From Phytophthora sp. 'mugwort' (taxonomy: Eukaryota; Oomycota; Peronosporomycetes; Peronosporales; Peronosporaceae), in assembly GCA_033558025.1 (NCBI GenBank), contig JAUCEF010000003.1:3374001-3438000 (forward strand): a stretch of 64,000 bases of DNA. Reading direction: 5' to 3'. The notes below the pieces were generated by a model. The model was not told the DNA's origin. It ran no database searches and was given only the letters and a program-made list of their open reading frames with translations. This document shows, in pieces, positions 35,189 to 48,435 of this stretch. The stretch's first letter is position 1. Each line of letters starts with the position of its first letter. The position numbers and the translations under genes were made by a program.

Positions 35189-35898
35189 CTGATCATGTTA
35201 CTGTGATAAAAGCAGTTGGCATCAGCACTTTCCCAAATGTGCACTTCGCGGTTCTCCTGCGAAACTCGCTGACCTTGAGTAACACTTTTCTTTTCGCTTC
35301 CTTATATATCGCTCGTGTGCCTTTTCCATACATGGGATCGGCCCTTCAATGCTTGAGCTTATCAGTTTATCATCGGTCGACTTGGCATTCATTCGCTTGC
35401 CTATGTATCAGATATTTCGGTGCCTTATTCGCTTTGACTTGCTTTGTCTTCCTGGCGCCCTCGCGTTGCCTCCACCGTGTGTTGTCGGATCTATCTGTCT
35501 TCTTCCCTTTACTCGTCATATTAGAAGTGTGTTGTACACTATCAGCACAAGCGTTAGGAGTCGGCGAGGCGCTCGGTTTTGAGGTACGGCCAGTCGACGG
35601 ACCGCGAACCTATCCAACACGCAAATGGATAAATCGCTGCAGCGCGGTCGAAAGCGGGTGGGGTGTTCCATTTAAACGTCGGCACCGTGACTAGCAGAAA
35701 AGGCTTCGGCGCGGGTGTGCAGCGAGCGAATGCGTATAGACCGAAAACGCGAGTGGAGATGTATAAATTGATTTGCTGTTGTTAGGTGGCATTGTTCATA
35801 GAGTGGCGTGTGTATGGTAGTGCGGTGTTTTGGTTGTGTATTGATGTGTTGTGTTCGTCGATATTTGTGTTGTGGTAGAGCGCGTTTGTTGTTGTCCT

Positions 35899-35971
35899 GG
35901 GGATGTAGCTCAAATGGTAGAGCGCTCGCTTAGCATGCGAGAGGTACAGGGATCGATACCCTGCTTCTCCA
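35899..35971 (+). tRNA. tRNA-Ala-AGC: tRNA-Ala(AGC), copy 46
   Basis: Same as copy 1. Standard leader; followed by G3. Confidence 0.95.
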
Positions 35972-36680
35972 CTGATCATGTTACTGTGATAAAAGCAGTT
36001 GGCATCAGCACTTTCCCAAATGTGCACTTCGCGGTTCTCCTGCGAAACTCGCTGACCTTGAGTAACACTTTTCTTTTCGCTTCCTTATATATCGCTCGTG
36101 TGCCTTTCCATACATGGGATCGGCCCTTCAATGCTTGAGCTTATCAGTTTATCATCGGTCGACTTGGCATTCATTCGCTTGCCTATGTATCAGATATTTC
36201 GGTGCCTTATTCGCTTTGACTTGCTTTGTCTTCCTGGTGCCCTCGCGTTGCCTCCACCGTGTGTTGTCGGATCTATCTGTCTTCTTCCCTTTACTCGTCA
36301 TATTAGAAGTGTGTTGTACACTATCAGCACAAGCGTTAGGAGTCGGCGAGGCGCTCGGTTTTGAGGTACGGCCAGTCGACGGACCGCGAACCTATCCAAC
36401 ACGCAAATGGATAAATCGCTGCAGCGCGGTCGAAAGCGGGTGGGGTGTTCCATTTAAACGTCGGCACCGTGACTAGCAGAAAAGGCTTCGGCGCGGGTGT
36501 GCAGCGAGCGAATGCGTATAGACCGAAAACGCGAGTGGAGATGTATAAATTGATTTGCTGTTGTTAGGTGGCATTGTTCATAGAGTGGCGTGTGTATGGT
36601 AGTGCGGTGTTTTGGTTGTGTATTGATGTGTTGTGTTCGTCGATATTTGTGTTGTGGTAGAGCGCGTTTGTTGTTGTCCT

Positions 36681-36753
36681 GGGGATGTAGCTCAAATGGT
36701 AGAGCGCTCGCTTAGCATGCGAGAGGTACAGGGATCGATACCCTGCTTCTCCA
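36681..36753 (+). tRNA. tRNA-Ala-AGC: tRNA-Ala(AGC), copy 47
   Basis: Same as copy 1. Standard leader; followed by A4. Confidence 0.95.
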
Positions 36754-37463
36754 CTGATCATGTTACTGTGATAAAAGCAGTTGGCATCAGCACTTTCCCA
36801 AATGTGCACTTCGCGGTTCTCCTGCGAAACTCGCTGACCTTGAGTAACACTTTTCTTTTCGCTTCCTTATATATCGCTCGTGTGCCTTTTCCATACATGG
36901 GATCGGCCCTTCAATGCTTGAGCTTATCAGTTTATCATCGGTCGACTTGGCATTCATTCGCTTGCCTATGTATCAGATATTTCGGTGCCTTATTCGCTTT
37001 GACTTGCTTTGTCTTCCTGGTGCCCTCGCGTTGCCTCCACCGTGTGTTGTCGGATCTATCTGTCTTCTTCCCTTTACTCGTCATATTAGAAGTGTGTTGT
37101 ACATTATCAGCACAAGCGTTAGGAGTCGGCGAGGCGCTCGGTTTTGAGGCACGGCCAGTCGACGGACCGCGAACCTATCCAACACGCAAATGGATAAATC
37201 GCTGCAGCGCGGTCGAAAGCGGGTGGGGTGTTCCATTTAAACGTCGGCACCGTGACTAGCAGAAAAGGCTTCGGCGCGGGTGTGCAGCGAGCGAATGCGT
37301 ATAGACCGAAAACGCGAGTGGAGATGTATAAATTGATTTGCTGTTGTTAGGTGGCATTGTTCATAGAGTGGCGTGTGTATGGTAGTGCGGTGTTTTGGTT
37401 GTGTATTGATGTGTTGTGTTCGTCGATATTTGTGTTGTGGTAGAGCGCGTTTGTTGTTGTCCT

Positions 37464-37536
37464 GGGGATGTAGCTCAAATGGTAGAGCGCTCGCTTAGCA
37501 TGCGAGAGGTACAGGGATCGATACCCTGCTTCTCCA
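37464..37536 (+). tRNA. tRNA-Ala-AGC: tRNA-Ala(AGC), copy 48
   Basis: Same as copy 1. Standard leader; followed by A4. Confidence 0.95.
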
Positions 37537-38246
37537 CTGATCATGTTACTGTGATAAAAGCAGTTGGCATCAGCACTTTCCCAAATGTGCACTTCGCGGT
37601 TCTCCTGCGAAACTCGCTGACCTTGAGTAACACTTTTCTTTTCGCTTCCTTATATATCGCTCGTGTGCCTTTTCCATACATGGGATCGGCCCTTCAATGC
37701 TTGAGCTTATCAGTTTATCATCGGTCGACTTGGCATTCATTCGCTTGCCTATGTATCAGATATTTCGGTGCCTTATTCGCTTTGACTTGCTTTGTCTTCC
37801 TGGTGCCCTCGCGTTGCCTCCACCGTGTGTTGTCGGATCTATCTGTCTTCTTCCCTTTACTCGTCATATTAGAAGTGTGTTGTACATTATCAGCACAAGC
37901 GTTAGGAGTCGGCGAGGCGCTCGGTTTTGAGGCACGGCCAGTCGACGGACCGCGAACCTATCCAACACGCAAATGGATAAATCGCTGCAGCGCGGTCGAA
38001 AGCGGGTGGGGTGTTCCATTTAAACGTCGGCACCGTGACTAGCAGAAAAGGCTTCGGCGCGGGTGTGCAGCGAGCGAATGCGTATAGACCGAAAACGCGA
38101 GTGGAGATGTATAAATTGATTTGCTGTTGTTAGGTGGCATTGTTCATAGAGTGGCGTGTGTATGGTAGTGCGGTGTTTTGGTTGTGTATTGATGTGTTGT
38201 GTTCGTCGATATTTGTGTTGTGGTAGAGCGCGTTTGTTGTTGTCCT

Positions 38247-38319
38247 GGGGATGTAGCTCAAATGGTAGAGCGCTCGCTTAGCATGCGAGAGGTACAGGGA
38301 TCGATACCCTGCTTCTCCA
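38247..38319 (+). tRNA. tRNA-Ala-AGC: tRNA-Ala(AGC), copy 49
   Basis: tRNA as copy 1. Standard leader; followed by A3 with C-to-G at 38351. Confidence 0.95.
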
Positions 38320-39031
38320 CTGATCATGTTACTGTGATAAAAGCAGTTGGGATCAGCACTTTCCCAAATGTGCACTTCGCGGTTCTCCTGCGAAACTCGC
38401 TGACCTTGAGTAACACTTTTCTTTTCGCTTCCTTATATATCGCTCGTGTGCCTTTCCATACATGGGATCGGCCCTTCAATGCTTGAGCTTATCAGTTTAT
38501 CATCGGTCGACTTGGCATTCATTCGCTTGCCTATGTATCAGATATTTCGGTGCCTTATTCGCTTTGACTTGCTTTGTCTTCCTGGTGCCCTCGCGTTGCC
38601 TCCACCGTGTGTTGTCGGATCTATCTGTCTTCTTCCCTTTACTCGTCATATTAGAAGTGTGTTGTACATTATCAGCACAAGCGTTAGGAGTCGGCGAGGC
38701 GCTCGGTTTTGAGGCACGGCCAGTCGACGGACCGCGAACCTATCCAACACGCAAATGGATAAATCGCTGCAGCGCGGTCGAAAGCGGGTGGGGTGTTCCA
38801 TTTAAACGTCGGCACCGTGACTAGCAGAAAAGGCTTCGGCGCGGGTGTGCAGCGAGCGAATGCGTATAGACCGAAAACGCGAGTGGAGATGTATAAATTG
38901 ATTTGCTGTTGTTAGGTGGCATTGTTCATAGAGTGGCGTGTGTATGGTAGTGCGGTGTTTTGGTTGTGTATTGATGTGTTGTGTTCGTCGATATTATTTG
39001 TGTTGTGGTAGAGCGCGTTTGTTGTTGTCCT

Positions 39032-39104
39032 GGGGATGTAGCTCAAATGGTAGAGCGCTCGCTTAGCATGCGAGAGGTACAGGGATCGATACCCTGCTTC
39101 TCCA
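39032..39104 (+). tRNA. tRNA-Ala-AGC: tRNA-Ala(AGC), copy 50
   Basis: tRNA as copy 1. ATT-plus leader; followed by the only H4 spacer, with G at 39136. H combines the +363 C of type B with the remaining sites of type E. Confidence 0.95.
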
Positions 39105-39817
39105 CTGATCATGTTACTGTGATAAAAGCAGTTGGGATCAGCACTTTCCCAAATGTGCACTTCGCGGTTCTCCTGCGAAACTCGCTGACCTTGAGTAACA
39201 CTTTTCTTTTCGCTTCCTTATATATCGCTCGTGTGCCTTTTCCATACATGGGATCGGCCCTTCAATGCTTGAGCTTATCAGTTTATCATCGGTCGACTTG
39301 GCATTCATTCGCTTGCCTATGTATCAGATATTTCGGTGCCTTATTCGCTTTGACTTGCTTTGTCTTCCTGGCGCCCTCGCGTTGCCTCCACCGTCTGTTG
39401 TCGGATCTATCTGTCTTCTTCCCTTTACTCGTCATATTAGAAGTGTGTTGTACACTATCAGCACAAGCGTTAGGAGTCGGCGAGGCGCTCGGTTTTGAGG
39501 TACGGCCAGTCGACGGACCGCGAACCTATCCAACACGCAAATGGATAAATCGCTGCAGCGCGGTCGAAAGCGGGTGGGGTGTTCCATTTAAACGTCGGCA
39601 CCGTGACTAGCAGAAAAGGCTTCGGCGCGGGTGTGCAGCGAGCGAATGCGTATAGACCGAAAACGCGAGTGGAGATGTATAAATTGATTTGCTGTTGTTA
39701 GGTGGCATTGTTCATAGAGTGGCGTGTGTATGGTAGTGCGGTGTTTTGGTTGTGTATTGATGTGTTGTGTTCGTCGATATTATTTGTGTTGTGGTAGAGC
39801 GCGTTTGTTGTTGTCCT

Positions 39818-39890
39818 GGGGATGTAGCTCAAATGGTAGAGCGCTCGCTTAGCATGCGAGAGGTACAGGGATCGATACCCTGCTTCTCCA
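39818..39890 (+). tRNA. tRNA-Ala-AGC: tRNA-Ala(AGC), copy 51
   Basis: tRNA as copy 1. ATT-plus leader; followed by E3. Confidence 0.95.
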
Positions 39891-40599
39891 CTGATCATGT
39901 TACTGTGATAAAAGCAGTTGGCATCAGCACTTTCCCAAATGTGCACTTCGCGGTTCTCCTGCGAAACTCGCTGACCTTGAGTAACACTTTTCTTTTCGCT
40001 TCCTTATATATCGCTCGTGTGCCTTTCCATACATGGGATCGGCCCTTCAATGCTTGAGCTTATCAGTTTATCATCGGTCGACTTGGCATTCATTCGCTTG
40101 CCTATGTATCAGATATTTCGGTGCCTTATTCGCTTTGACTTGCTTTGTCTTCCTGGCGCCCTCGCGTTGCCTCCACCGTGTGTTGTCGGATCTATCTGTC
40201 TTCTTCCCTTTACTCGTCATATTAGAAGTGTGTTGTACACTATCAGCACAAGCGTTAGGAGTCGGCGAGGCGCTCGGTTTTGAGGTACGGCCAGTCGACG
40301 GACCGCGAACCTATCCAACACGCAAATGGATAAATCGCTGCAGCGCGGTCGAAAGCGGGTGGGGTGTTCCATTTAAACGTCGGCACCGTGACTAGCAGAA
40401 AAGGCTTCGGCGCGGGTGTGCAGCGAGCGAATGCGTATAGACCGAAAACGCGAGTGGAGATGTATAAATTGATTTGCTGTTGTTAGGTGGCATTGTTCAT
40501 AGAGTGGCGTGTGTATGGTAGTGCGGTGTTTTGGTTGTGTATTGATGTGTTGTGTTCGTCGATATTTGTGTTGTGGTAGAGCGCGTTTGTTGTTGTCCT

Positions 40600-40672
40600 G
40601 GGGATGTAGCTCAAATGGTAGAGCGCTCGCTTAGCATGCGAGAGGTACAGGGATCGATACCCTGCTTCTCCA
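40600..40672 (+). tRNA. tRNA-Ala-AGC: tRNA-Ala(AGC), copy 52
   Basis: tRNA as copy 1. Standard leader; followed by the only J4 spacer (type B without the +312 C), with G at 40704 and a private T-to-C at 40786 beside the TATATAT motif. Confidence 0.95.
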
Positions 40673-41385
40673 CTGATCATGTTACTGTGATAAAAGCAGT
40701 TGGGATCAGCACTTTCCCAAATGTGCACTTCGCGGTTCTCCTGCGAAACTCGCTGACCTTGAGTAACACTTTTCTTTTCGCTTCCCTATATATCGCTCGT
40801 GTGCCTTTTCCATACATGGGATCGGCCCTTCAATGCTTGAGCTTATCAGTTTATCATCGGTCGACTTGGCATTCATTCGCTTGCCTATGTATCAGATATT
40901 TCGGTGCCTTATTCGCTTTGACTTGCTTTGTCTTCCTGGCGCCCTCGCGTTGCCTCCACCGTCTGTTGTCGGATCTATCTGTCTTCTTCCCTTTACTCGT
41001 CATACTAGAAGTGTGTTGTACATTATCAGCACAAGCGTTAGGAGTCGGCGAGGCGCTCGGTTTTGAGGCACGGCCAGTCGACGGACCGCGAACCTATCCA
41101 ACACGCAAATGGATAAATCGCTGCAGCGCGGTCGAAAGCGGGTGGGGTGTTCCATTTAAACGTCGGCACCGTGACTAGCAGAAAAGGCTTCGGCGCGGGT
41201 GTGCAGCGAGCGAATGCGTATAGACCGAAAACGCGAGTGGAGATGTATAAATTGATTTGCTGTTGTTAGGTGGCATTGTTCATAGAGTGGCGTGTGTATG
41301 GTAGTGCGGTGTTTTGGTTGTGTATTGATGTGTTGTGTTCGTCGATATTATTTGTGTTGTGGTAGAGCGCGTTTGTTGTTGTCCT

Positions 41386-41458
41386 GGGGATGTAGCTCAA
41401 ATGGTAGAGCGCTCGCTTAGCATGCGAGAGGTACAGGGATCGATACCCTGCTTCTCCA
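41386..41458 (+). tRNA. tRNA-Ala-AGC: tRNA-Ala(AGC), copy 53
   Basis: tRNA as copy 1. ATT-plus leader; followed by C4. Confidence 0.95.
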
Positions 41459-42171
41459 CTGATCATGTTACTGTGATAAAAGCAGTTGGCATCAGCACTT
41501 TCCCAAATGTGCACTTCGCGGTTCTCCTGCGAAACTCGCTGACCTTGAGTAACACTTTTCTTTTCGCTTCCTTATATATCGCTCGTGTGCCTTTTCCATA
41601 CATGGGATCGGCCCTTCAATGCTTGAGCTTATCAGTTTATCATCGGTCGACTTGGCATTCATTCGCTTGCCTATGTATCAGATATTTCGGTGCCTTATTC
41701 GCTTTGACTTGCTTTGTCTTCCTGGTGCCCTCGCGTTGCCTTCACCGTGTGTTGTCGGATCTATCTGTCTTCTTCCCTTTACTCGTCATATTAGAAGTGT
41801 GTTGTACATTATCAGCACAAGCGTTAGGAGTCGGCGAGGCGCTCGGTTTTGAGGCACGGCCAGTCGACGGACCGCGAACCTATCCAACACGCAAATGGAT
41901 AAATCGCTGCAGCGCGGTCGAAAGCGGGTGGGGTGTTCCATTTAAACGTCGGCACCGTGACTAGCAGAAAAGGCTTCGGCGCGGGTGTGCAGCGAGCGAA
42001 TGCGTATAGACCGAAAACGCGAGTGGAGATGTATAAATTGATTTGCTGTTGTTAGGTGGCATTGTTCATAGAGTGGCGTGTGTATGGTAGTGCGGTGTTT
42101 TGGTTGTGTATTGATGTGTTGTGTTCGTCGATATTATTTGTGTTGTGGTAGAGCGCGTTTGTTGTTGTCCT

Positions 42172-42244
42172 GGGGATGTAGCTCAAATGGTAGAGCGCTC
42201 GCTTAGCATGCGAGAGGTACAGGGATCGATACCCTGCTTCTCCA
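42172..42244 (+). tRNA. tRNA-Ala-AGC: tRNA-Ala(AGC), copy 54
   Basis: tRNA as copy 1. ATT-plus leader; followed by C4. Confidence 0.95.
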
Positions 42245-42954
42245 CTGATCATGTTACTGTGATAAAAGCAGTTGGCATCAGCACTTTCCCAAATGTGCAC
42301 TTCGCGGTTCTCCTGCGAAACTCGCTGACCTTGAGTAACACTTTTCTTTTCGCTTCCTTATATATCGCTCGTGTGCCTTTTCCATACATGGGATCGGCCC
42401 TTCAATGCTTGAGCTTATCAGTTTATCATCGGTCGACTTGGCATTCATTCGCTTGCCTATGTATCAGATATTTCGGTGCCTTATTCGCTTTGACTTGCTT
42501 TGTCTTCCTGGTGCCCTCGCGTTGCCTTCACCGTGTGTTGTCGGATCTATCTGTCTTCTTCCCTTTACTCGTCATATTAGAAGTGTGTTGTACATTATCA
42601 GCACAAGCGTTAGGAGTCGGCGAGGCGCTCGGTTTTGAGGCACGGCCAGTCGACGGACCGCGAACCTATCCAACACGCAAATGGATAAATCGCTGCAGCG
42701 CGGTCGAAAGCGGGTGGGGTGTTCCATTTAAACGTCGGCACCGTGACTAGCAGAAAAGGCTTCGGCGCGGGTGTGCAGCGAGCGAATGCGTATAGACCGA
42801 AAACGCGAGTGGAGATGTATAAATTGATTTGCTGTTGTTAGGTGGCATTGTTCATAGAGTGGCGTGTGTATGGTAGTGCGGTGTTTTGGTTGTGTATTGA
42901 TGTGTTGTGTTCGTCGATATTTGTGTTGTGGTAGAGCGCGTTTGTTGTTGTCCT

Positions 42955-43027
42955 GGGGATGTAGCTCAAATGGTAGAGCGCTCGCTTAGCATGCGAGAGG
43001 TACAGGGATCGATACCCTGCTTCTCCA
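42955..43027 (+). tRNA. tRNA-Ala-AGC: tRNA-Ala(AGC), copy 55
   Basis: Same as copy 1. Standard leader; followed by C4. Third C spacer in a row, none followed by a G10A tRNA. Confidence 0.95.
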
Positions 43028-43737
43028 CTGATCATGTTACTGTGATAAAAGCAGTTGGCATCAGCACTTTCCCAAATGTGCACTTCGCGGTTCTCCTGCG
43101 AAACTCGCTGACCTTGAGTAACACTTTTCTTTTCGCTTCCTTATATATCGCTCGTGTGCCTTTTCCATACATGGGATCGGCCCTTCAATGCTTGAGCTTA
43201 TCAGTTTATCATCGGTCGACTTGGCATTCATTCGCTTGCCTATGTATCAGATATTTCGGTGCCTTATTCGCTTTGACTTGCTTTGTCTTCCTGGTGCCCT
43301 CGCGTTGCCTTCACCGTGTGTTGTCGGATCTATCTGTCTTCTTCCCTTTACTCGTCATATTAGAAGTGTGTTGTACATTATCAGCACAAGCGTTAGGAGT
43401 CGGCGAGGCGCTCGGTTTTGAGGCACGGCCAGTCGACGGACCGCGAACCTATCCAACACGCAAATGGATAAATCGCTGCAGCGCGGTCGAAAGCGGGTGG
43501 GGTGTTCCATTTAAACGTCGGCACCGTGACTAGCAGAAAAGGCTTCGGCGCGGGTGTGCAGCGAGCGAATGCGTATAGACCGAAAACGCGAGTGGAGATG
43601 TATAAATTGATTTGCTGTTGTTAGGTGGCATTGTTCATAGAGTGGCGTGTGTATGGTAGTGCGGTGTTTTGGTTGTGTATTGATGTGTTGTGTTCGTCGA
43701 TATTTGTGTTGTGGTAGAGCGCGTTTGTTGTTGTCCT

Positions 43738-43810
43738 GGGGATGTAGCTCAAATGGTAGAGCGCTCGCTTAGCATGCGAGAGGTACAGGGATCGATACCC
43801 TGCTTCTCCA
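43738..43810 (+). tRNA. tRNA-Ala-AGC: tRNA-Ala(AGC), copy 56
   Basis: Same as copy 1. Standard leader; followed by B3. Confidence 0.95.
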
Positions 43811-44519
43811 CTGATCATGTTACTGTGATAAAAGCAGTTGGCATCAGCACTTTCCCAAATGTGCACTTCGCGGTTCTCCTGCGAAACTCGCTGACCTTGA
43901 GTAACACTTTTCTTTTCGCTTCCTTATATATCGCTCGTGTGCCTTTCCATACATGGGATCGGCCCTTCAATGCTTGAGCTTATCAGTTTATCATCGGTCG
44001 ACTTGGCATTCATTCGCTTGCCTATGTATCAGATATTTCGGTGCCTTACTCGCTTTGACTTGCTTTGTCTTCCTGGCGCCCTCGCGTTGCCTCCACCGTC
44101 TGTTGTCGGATCTATCTGTCTTCTTCCCTTTACTCGTCATACTAGAAGTGTGTTGTACATTATCAGCACAAGCGTTAGGAGTCGGCGAGGCGCTCGGTTT
44201 TGAGGCACGGCCAGTCGACGGACCGCGAACCTATCCAACACGCAAATGGATAAATCGCTGCAGCGCGGTCGAAAGCGGGTGGGGTGTTCCATTTAAACGT
44301 CGGCACCGTGACTAGCAGAAAAGGCTTCGGCGCGGGTGTGCAGCGAGCGAATGCGTATAGACCGAAAACGCGAGTGGAGATGTATAAATTGATTTGCTGT
44401 TGTTAGGTGGCATTGTTCATAGAGTGGCGTGTGTATGGTAGTGCGGTGTTTTGGTTGTGTATTGATGTGTTGTGTTCGTCGATATTTGTGTTGTGGTAGA
44501 GCGCGTTTGTTGTTGTCCT

Positions 44520-44592
44520 GGGGATGTAGCTCAAATGGTAGAGCGCTCGCTTAGCATGCGAGAGGTACAGGGATCGATACCCTGCTTCTCCA
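44520..44592 (+). tRNA. tRNA-Ala-AGC: tRNA-Ala(AGC), copy 57
   Basis: Same as copy 1. Standard leader; followed by C4. Copies 55-58 form a C-B dimer repeated twice (C4-B3-C4-B3). Confidence 0.95.
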
Positions 44593-45302
44593 CTGATCAT
44601 GTTACTGTGATAAAAGCAGTTGGCATCAGCACTTTCCCAAATGTGCACTTCGCGGTTCTCCTGCGAAACTCGCTGACCTTGAGTAACACTTTTCTTTTCG
44701 CTTCCTTATATATCGCTCGTGTGCCTTTTCCATACATGGGATCGGCCCTTCAATGCTTGAGCTTATCAGTTTATCATCGGTCGACTTGGCATTCATTCGC
44801 TTGCCTATGTATCAGATATTTCGGTGCCTTATTCGCTTTGACTTGCTTTGTCTTCCTGGTGCCCTCGCGTTGCCTTCACCGTGTGTTGTCGGATCTATCT
44901 GTCTTCTTCCCTTTACTCGTCATATTAGAAGTGTGTTGTACATTATCAGCACAAGCGTTAGGAGTCGGCGAGGCGCTCGGTTTTGAGGCACGGCCAGTCG
45001 ACGGACCGCGAACCTATCCAACACGCAAATGGATAAATCGCTGCAGCGCGGTCGAAAGCGGGTGGGGTGTTCCATTTAAACGTCGGCACCGTGACTAGCA
45101 GAAAAGGCTTCGGCGCGGGTGTGCAGCGAGCGAATGCGTATAGACCGAAAACGCGAGTGGAGATGTATAAATTGATTTGCTGTTGTTAGGTGGCATTGTT
45201 CATAGAGTGGCGTGTGTATGGTAGTGCGGTGTTTTGGTTGTGTATTGATGTGTTGTGTTCGTCGATATTTGTGTTGTGGTAGAGCGCGTTTGTTGTTGTC
45301 CT

Positions 45303-45375
45303 GGGGATGTAGCTCAAATGGTAGAGCGCTCGCTTAGCATGCGAGAGGTACAGGGATCGATACCCTGCTTCTCCA
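45303..45375 (+). tRNA. tRNA-Ala-AGC: tRNA-Ala(AGC), copy 58
   Basis: Same as copy 1. Standard leader; followed by B3. Confidence 0.95.
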
Positions 45376-46084
45376 CTGATCATGTTACTGTGATAAAAGC
45401 AGTTGGCATCAGCACTTTCCCAAATGTGCACTTCGCGGTTCTCCTGCGAAACTCGCTGACCTTGAGTAACACTTTTCTTTTCGCTTCCTTATATATCGCT
45501 CGTGTGCCTTTCCATACATGGGATCGGCCCTTCAATGCTTGAGCTTATCAGTTTATCATCGGTCGACTTGGCATTCATTCGCTTGCCTATGTATCAGATA
45601 TTTCGGTGCCTTACTCGCTTTGACTTGCTTTGTCTTCCTGGCGCCCTCGCGTTGCCTCCACCGTCTGTTGTCGGATCTATCTGTCTTCTTCCCTTTACTC
45701 GTCATACTAGAAGTGTGTTGTACATTATCAGCACAAGCGTTAGGAGTCGGCGAGGCGCTCGGTTTTGAGGCACGGCCAGTCGACGGACCGCGAACCTATC
45801 CAACACGCAAATGGATAAATCGCTGCAGCGCGGTCGAAAGCGGGTGGGGTGTTCCATTTAAACGTCGGCACCGTGACTAGCAGAAAAGGCTTCGGCGCGG
45901 GTGTGCAGCGAGCGAATGCGTATAGACCGAAAACGCGAGTGGAGATGTATAAATTGATTTGCTGTTGTTAGGTGGCATTGTTCATAGAGTGGCGTGTGTA
46001 TGGTAGTGCGGTGTTTTGGTTGTGTATTGATGTGTTGTGTTCGTCGATATTTGTGTTGTGATAGAGCGCGTTTGTTGTTGTCCT

Positions 46085-46157
46085 GGGGATGTAGCTCAAA
46101 TGGTAGAGCGCTCGCTTAGCATGCGAGAGGTACAGGGATCGATACCCTGCTTCTCCA
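46085..46157 (+). tRNA. tRNA-Ala-AGC: tRNA-Ala(AGC), copy 59
   Basis: tRNA as copy 1. Leader G-to-A at 46061, as in copy 34 and again right after a B spacer. Followed by A3. Confidence 0.95.
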
Positions 46158-46866
46158 CTGATCATGTTACTGTGATAAAAGCAGTTGGCATCAGCACTTT
46201 CCCAAATGTGCACTTCGCGGTTCTCCTGCGAAACTCGCTGACCTTGAGTAACACTTTTCTTTTCGCTTCCTTATATATCGCTCGTGTGCCTTTCCATACA
46301 TGGGATCGGCCCTTCAATGCTTGAGCTTATCAGTTTATCATCGGTCGACTTGGCATTCATTCGCTTGCCTATGTATCAGATATTTCGGTGCCTTATTCGC
46401 TTTGACTTGCTTTGTCTTCCTGGTGCCCTCGCGTTGCCTCCACCGTGTGTTGTCGGATCTATCTGTCTTCTTCCCTTTACTCGTCATATTAGAAGTGTGT
46501 TGTACATTATCAGCACAAGCGTTAGGAGTCGGCGAGGCGCTCGGTTTTGAGGCACGGCCAGTCGACGGACCGCGAACCTATCCAACACGCAAATGGATAA
46601 ATCGCTGCAGCGCGGTCGAAAGCGGGTGGGGTGTTCCATTTAAACGTCGGCACCGTGACTAGCAGAAAAGGCTTCGGCGCGGGTGTGCAGCGAGCGAATG
46701 CGTATAGACCGAAAACGCGAGTGGAGATGTATAAATTGATTTGCTGTTGTTAGGTGGCATTGTTCATAGAGTGGCGTGTGTATGGTAGTGCGGTGTTTTG
46801 GTTGTGTATTGATGTGTTGTGTTCGTCGATATTTGTGTTGTGGTAGAGCGCGTTTGTTGTTGTCCT

Positions 46867-46939
46867 GGGGATGTAGCTCAAATGGTAGAGCGCTCGCTTA
46901 GCATGCGAGAGGTACAGGGATCGATACCCTGCTTCTCCA
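46867..46939 (+). tRNA. tRNA-Ala-AGC: tRNA-Ala(AGC), copy 60
   Basis: Same as copy 1. Standard leader; followed by A4. Confidence 0.95.
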
Positions 46940-47652
46940 CTGATCATGTTACTGTGATAAAAGCAGTTGGCATCAGCACTTTCCCAAATGTGCACTTCGC
47001 GGTTCTCCTGCGAAACTCGCTGACCTTGAGTAACACTTTTCTTTTCGCTTCCTTATATATCGCTCGTGTGCCTTTTCCATACATGGGATCGGCCCTTCAA
47101 TGCTTGAGCTTATCAGTTTATCATCGGTCGACTTGGCATTCATTCGCTTGCCTATGTATCAGATATTTCGGTGCCTTATTCGCTTTGACTTGCTTTGTCT
47201 TCCTGGTGCCCTCGCGTTGCCTCCACCGTGTGTTGTCGGATCTATCTGTCTTCTTCCCTTTACTCGTCATATTAGAAGTGTGTTGTACATTATCAGCACA
47301 AGCGTTAGGAGTCGGCGAGGCGCTCGGTTTTGAGGCACGGCCAGTCGACGGACCGCGAACCTATCCAACACGCAAATGGATAAATCGCTGCAGCGCGGTC
47401 GAAAGCGGGTGGGGTGTTCCATTTAAACGTCGGCACCGTGACTAGCAGAAAAGGCTTCGGCGCGGGTGTGCAGCGAGCGAATGCGTATAGACCGAAAACG
47501 CGAGTGGAGATGTATAAATTGATTTGCTGTTGTTAGGTGGCATTGTTCATAGAGTGGCGTGTGTATGGTAGTGCGGTGTTTTGGTTGTGTATTGATGTGT
47601 TGTGTTCGTCGATATTATTTGTGTTGTGGTAGAGCGCGTTTGTTGTTGTCCT

Positions 47653-47725
47653 GGGGATGTAGCTCAAATGGTAGAGCGCTCGCTTAGCATGCGAGAGGTA
47701 CAGGGATCGATACCCTGCTTCTCCA
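47653..47725 (+). tRNA. tRNA-Ala-AGC: tRNA-Ala(AGC), copy 61
   Basis: tRNA as copy 1. ATT-plus leader; followed by E4. Partner of copy 45 at offset 12,537 bp. Confidence 0.95.
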
Positions 47726-48435
47726 CTGATCATGTTACTGTGATAAAAGCAGTTGGCATCAGCACTTTCCCAAATGTGCACTTCGCGGTTCTCCTGCGAA
47801 ACTCGCTGACCTTGAGTAACACTTTTCTTTTCGCTTCCTTATATATCGCTCGTGTGCCTTTTCCATACATGGGATCGGCCCTTCAATGCTTGAGCTTATC
47901 AGTTTATCATCGGTCGACTTGGCATTCATTCGCTTGCCTATGTATCAGATATTTCGGTGCCTTATTCGCTTTGACTTGCTTTGTCTTCCTGGCGCCCTCG
48001 CGTTGCCTCCACCGTGTGTTGTCGGATCTATCTGTCTTCTTCCCTTTACTCGTCATATTAGAAGTGTGTTGTACACTATCAGCACAAGCGTTAGGAGTCG
48101 GCGAGGCGCTCGGTTTTGAGGTACGGCCAGTCGACGGACCGCGAACCTATCCAACACGCAAATGGATAAATCGCTGCAGCGCGGTCGAAAGCGGGTGGGG
48201 TGTTCCATTTAAACGTCGGCACCGTGACTAGCAGAAAAGGCTTCGGCGCGGGTGTGCAGCGAGCGAATGCGTATAGACCGAAAACGCGAGTGGAGATGTA
48301 TAAATTGATTTGCTGTTGTTAGGTGGCATTGTTCATAGAGTGGCGTGTGTATGGTAGTGCGGTGTTTTGGTTGTGTATTGATGTGTTGTGTTCGTCGATA
48401 TTTGTGTTGTGGTAGAGCGCGTTTGTTGTTGTCCT

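Larger units (their letters stand above)
34909..37819 (+). repeat. Block shared with 47446-50356 (offset 12,537 bp)
   Basis: Spacers E4-G3-A4 after an ATT-plus leader occur in the same order at copies 45-47 and 61-63. Type G is found nowhere else in the window. The match is bounded on the left by the TA deletion at 34907/34908 and on the right by C at 37820 versus T at 50357. Confidence 0.8.
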
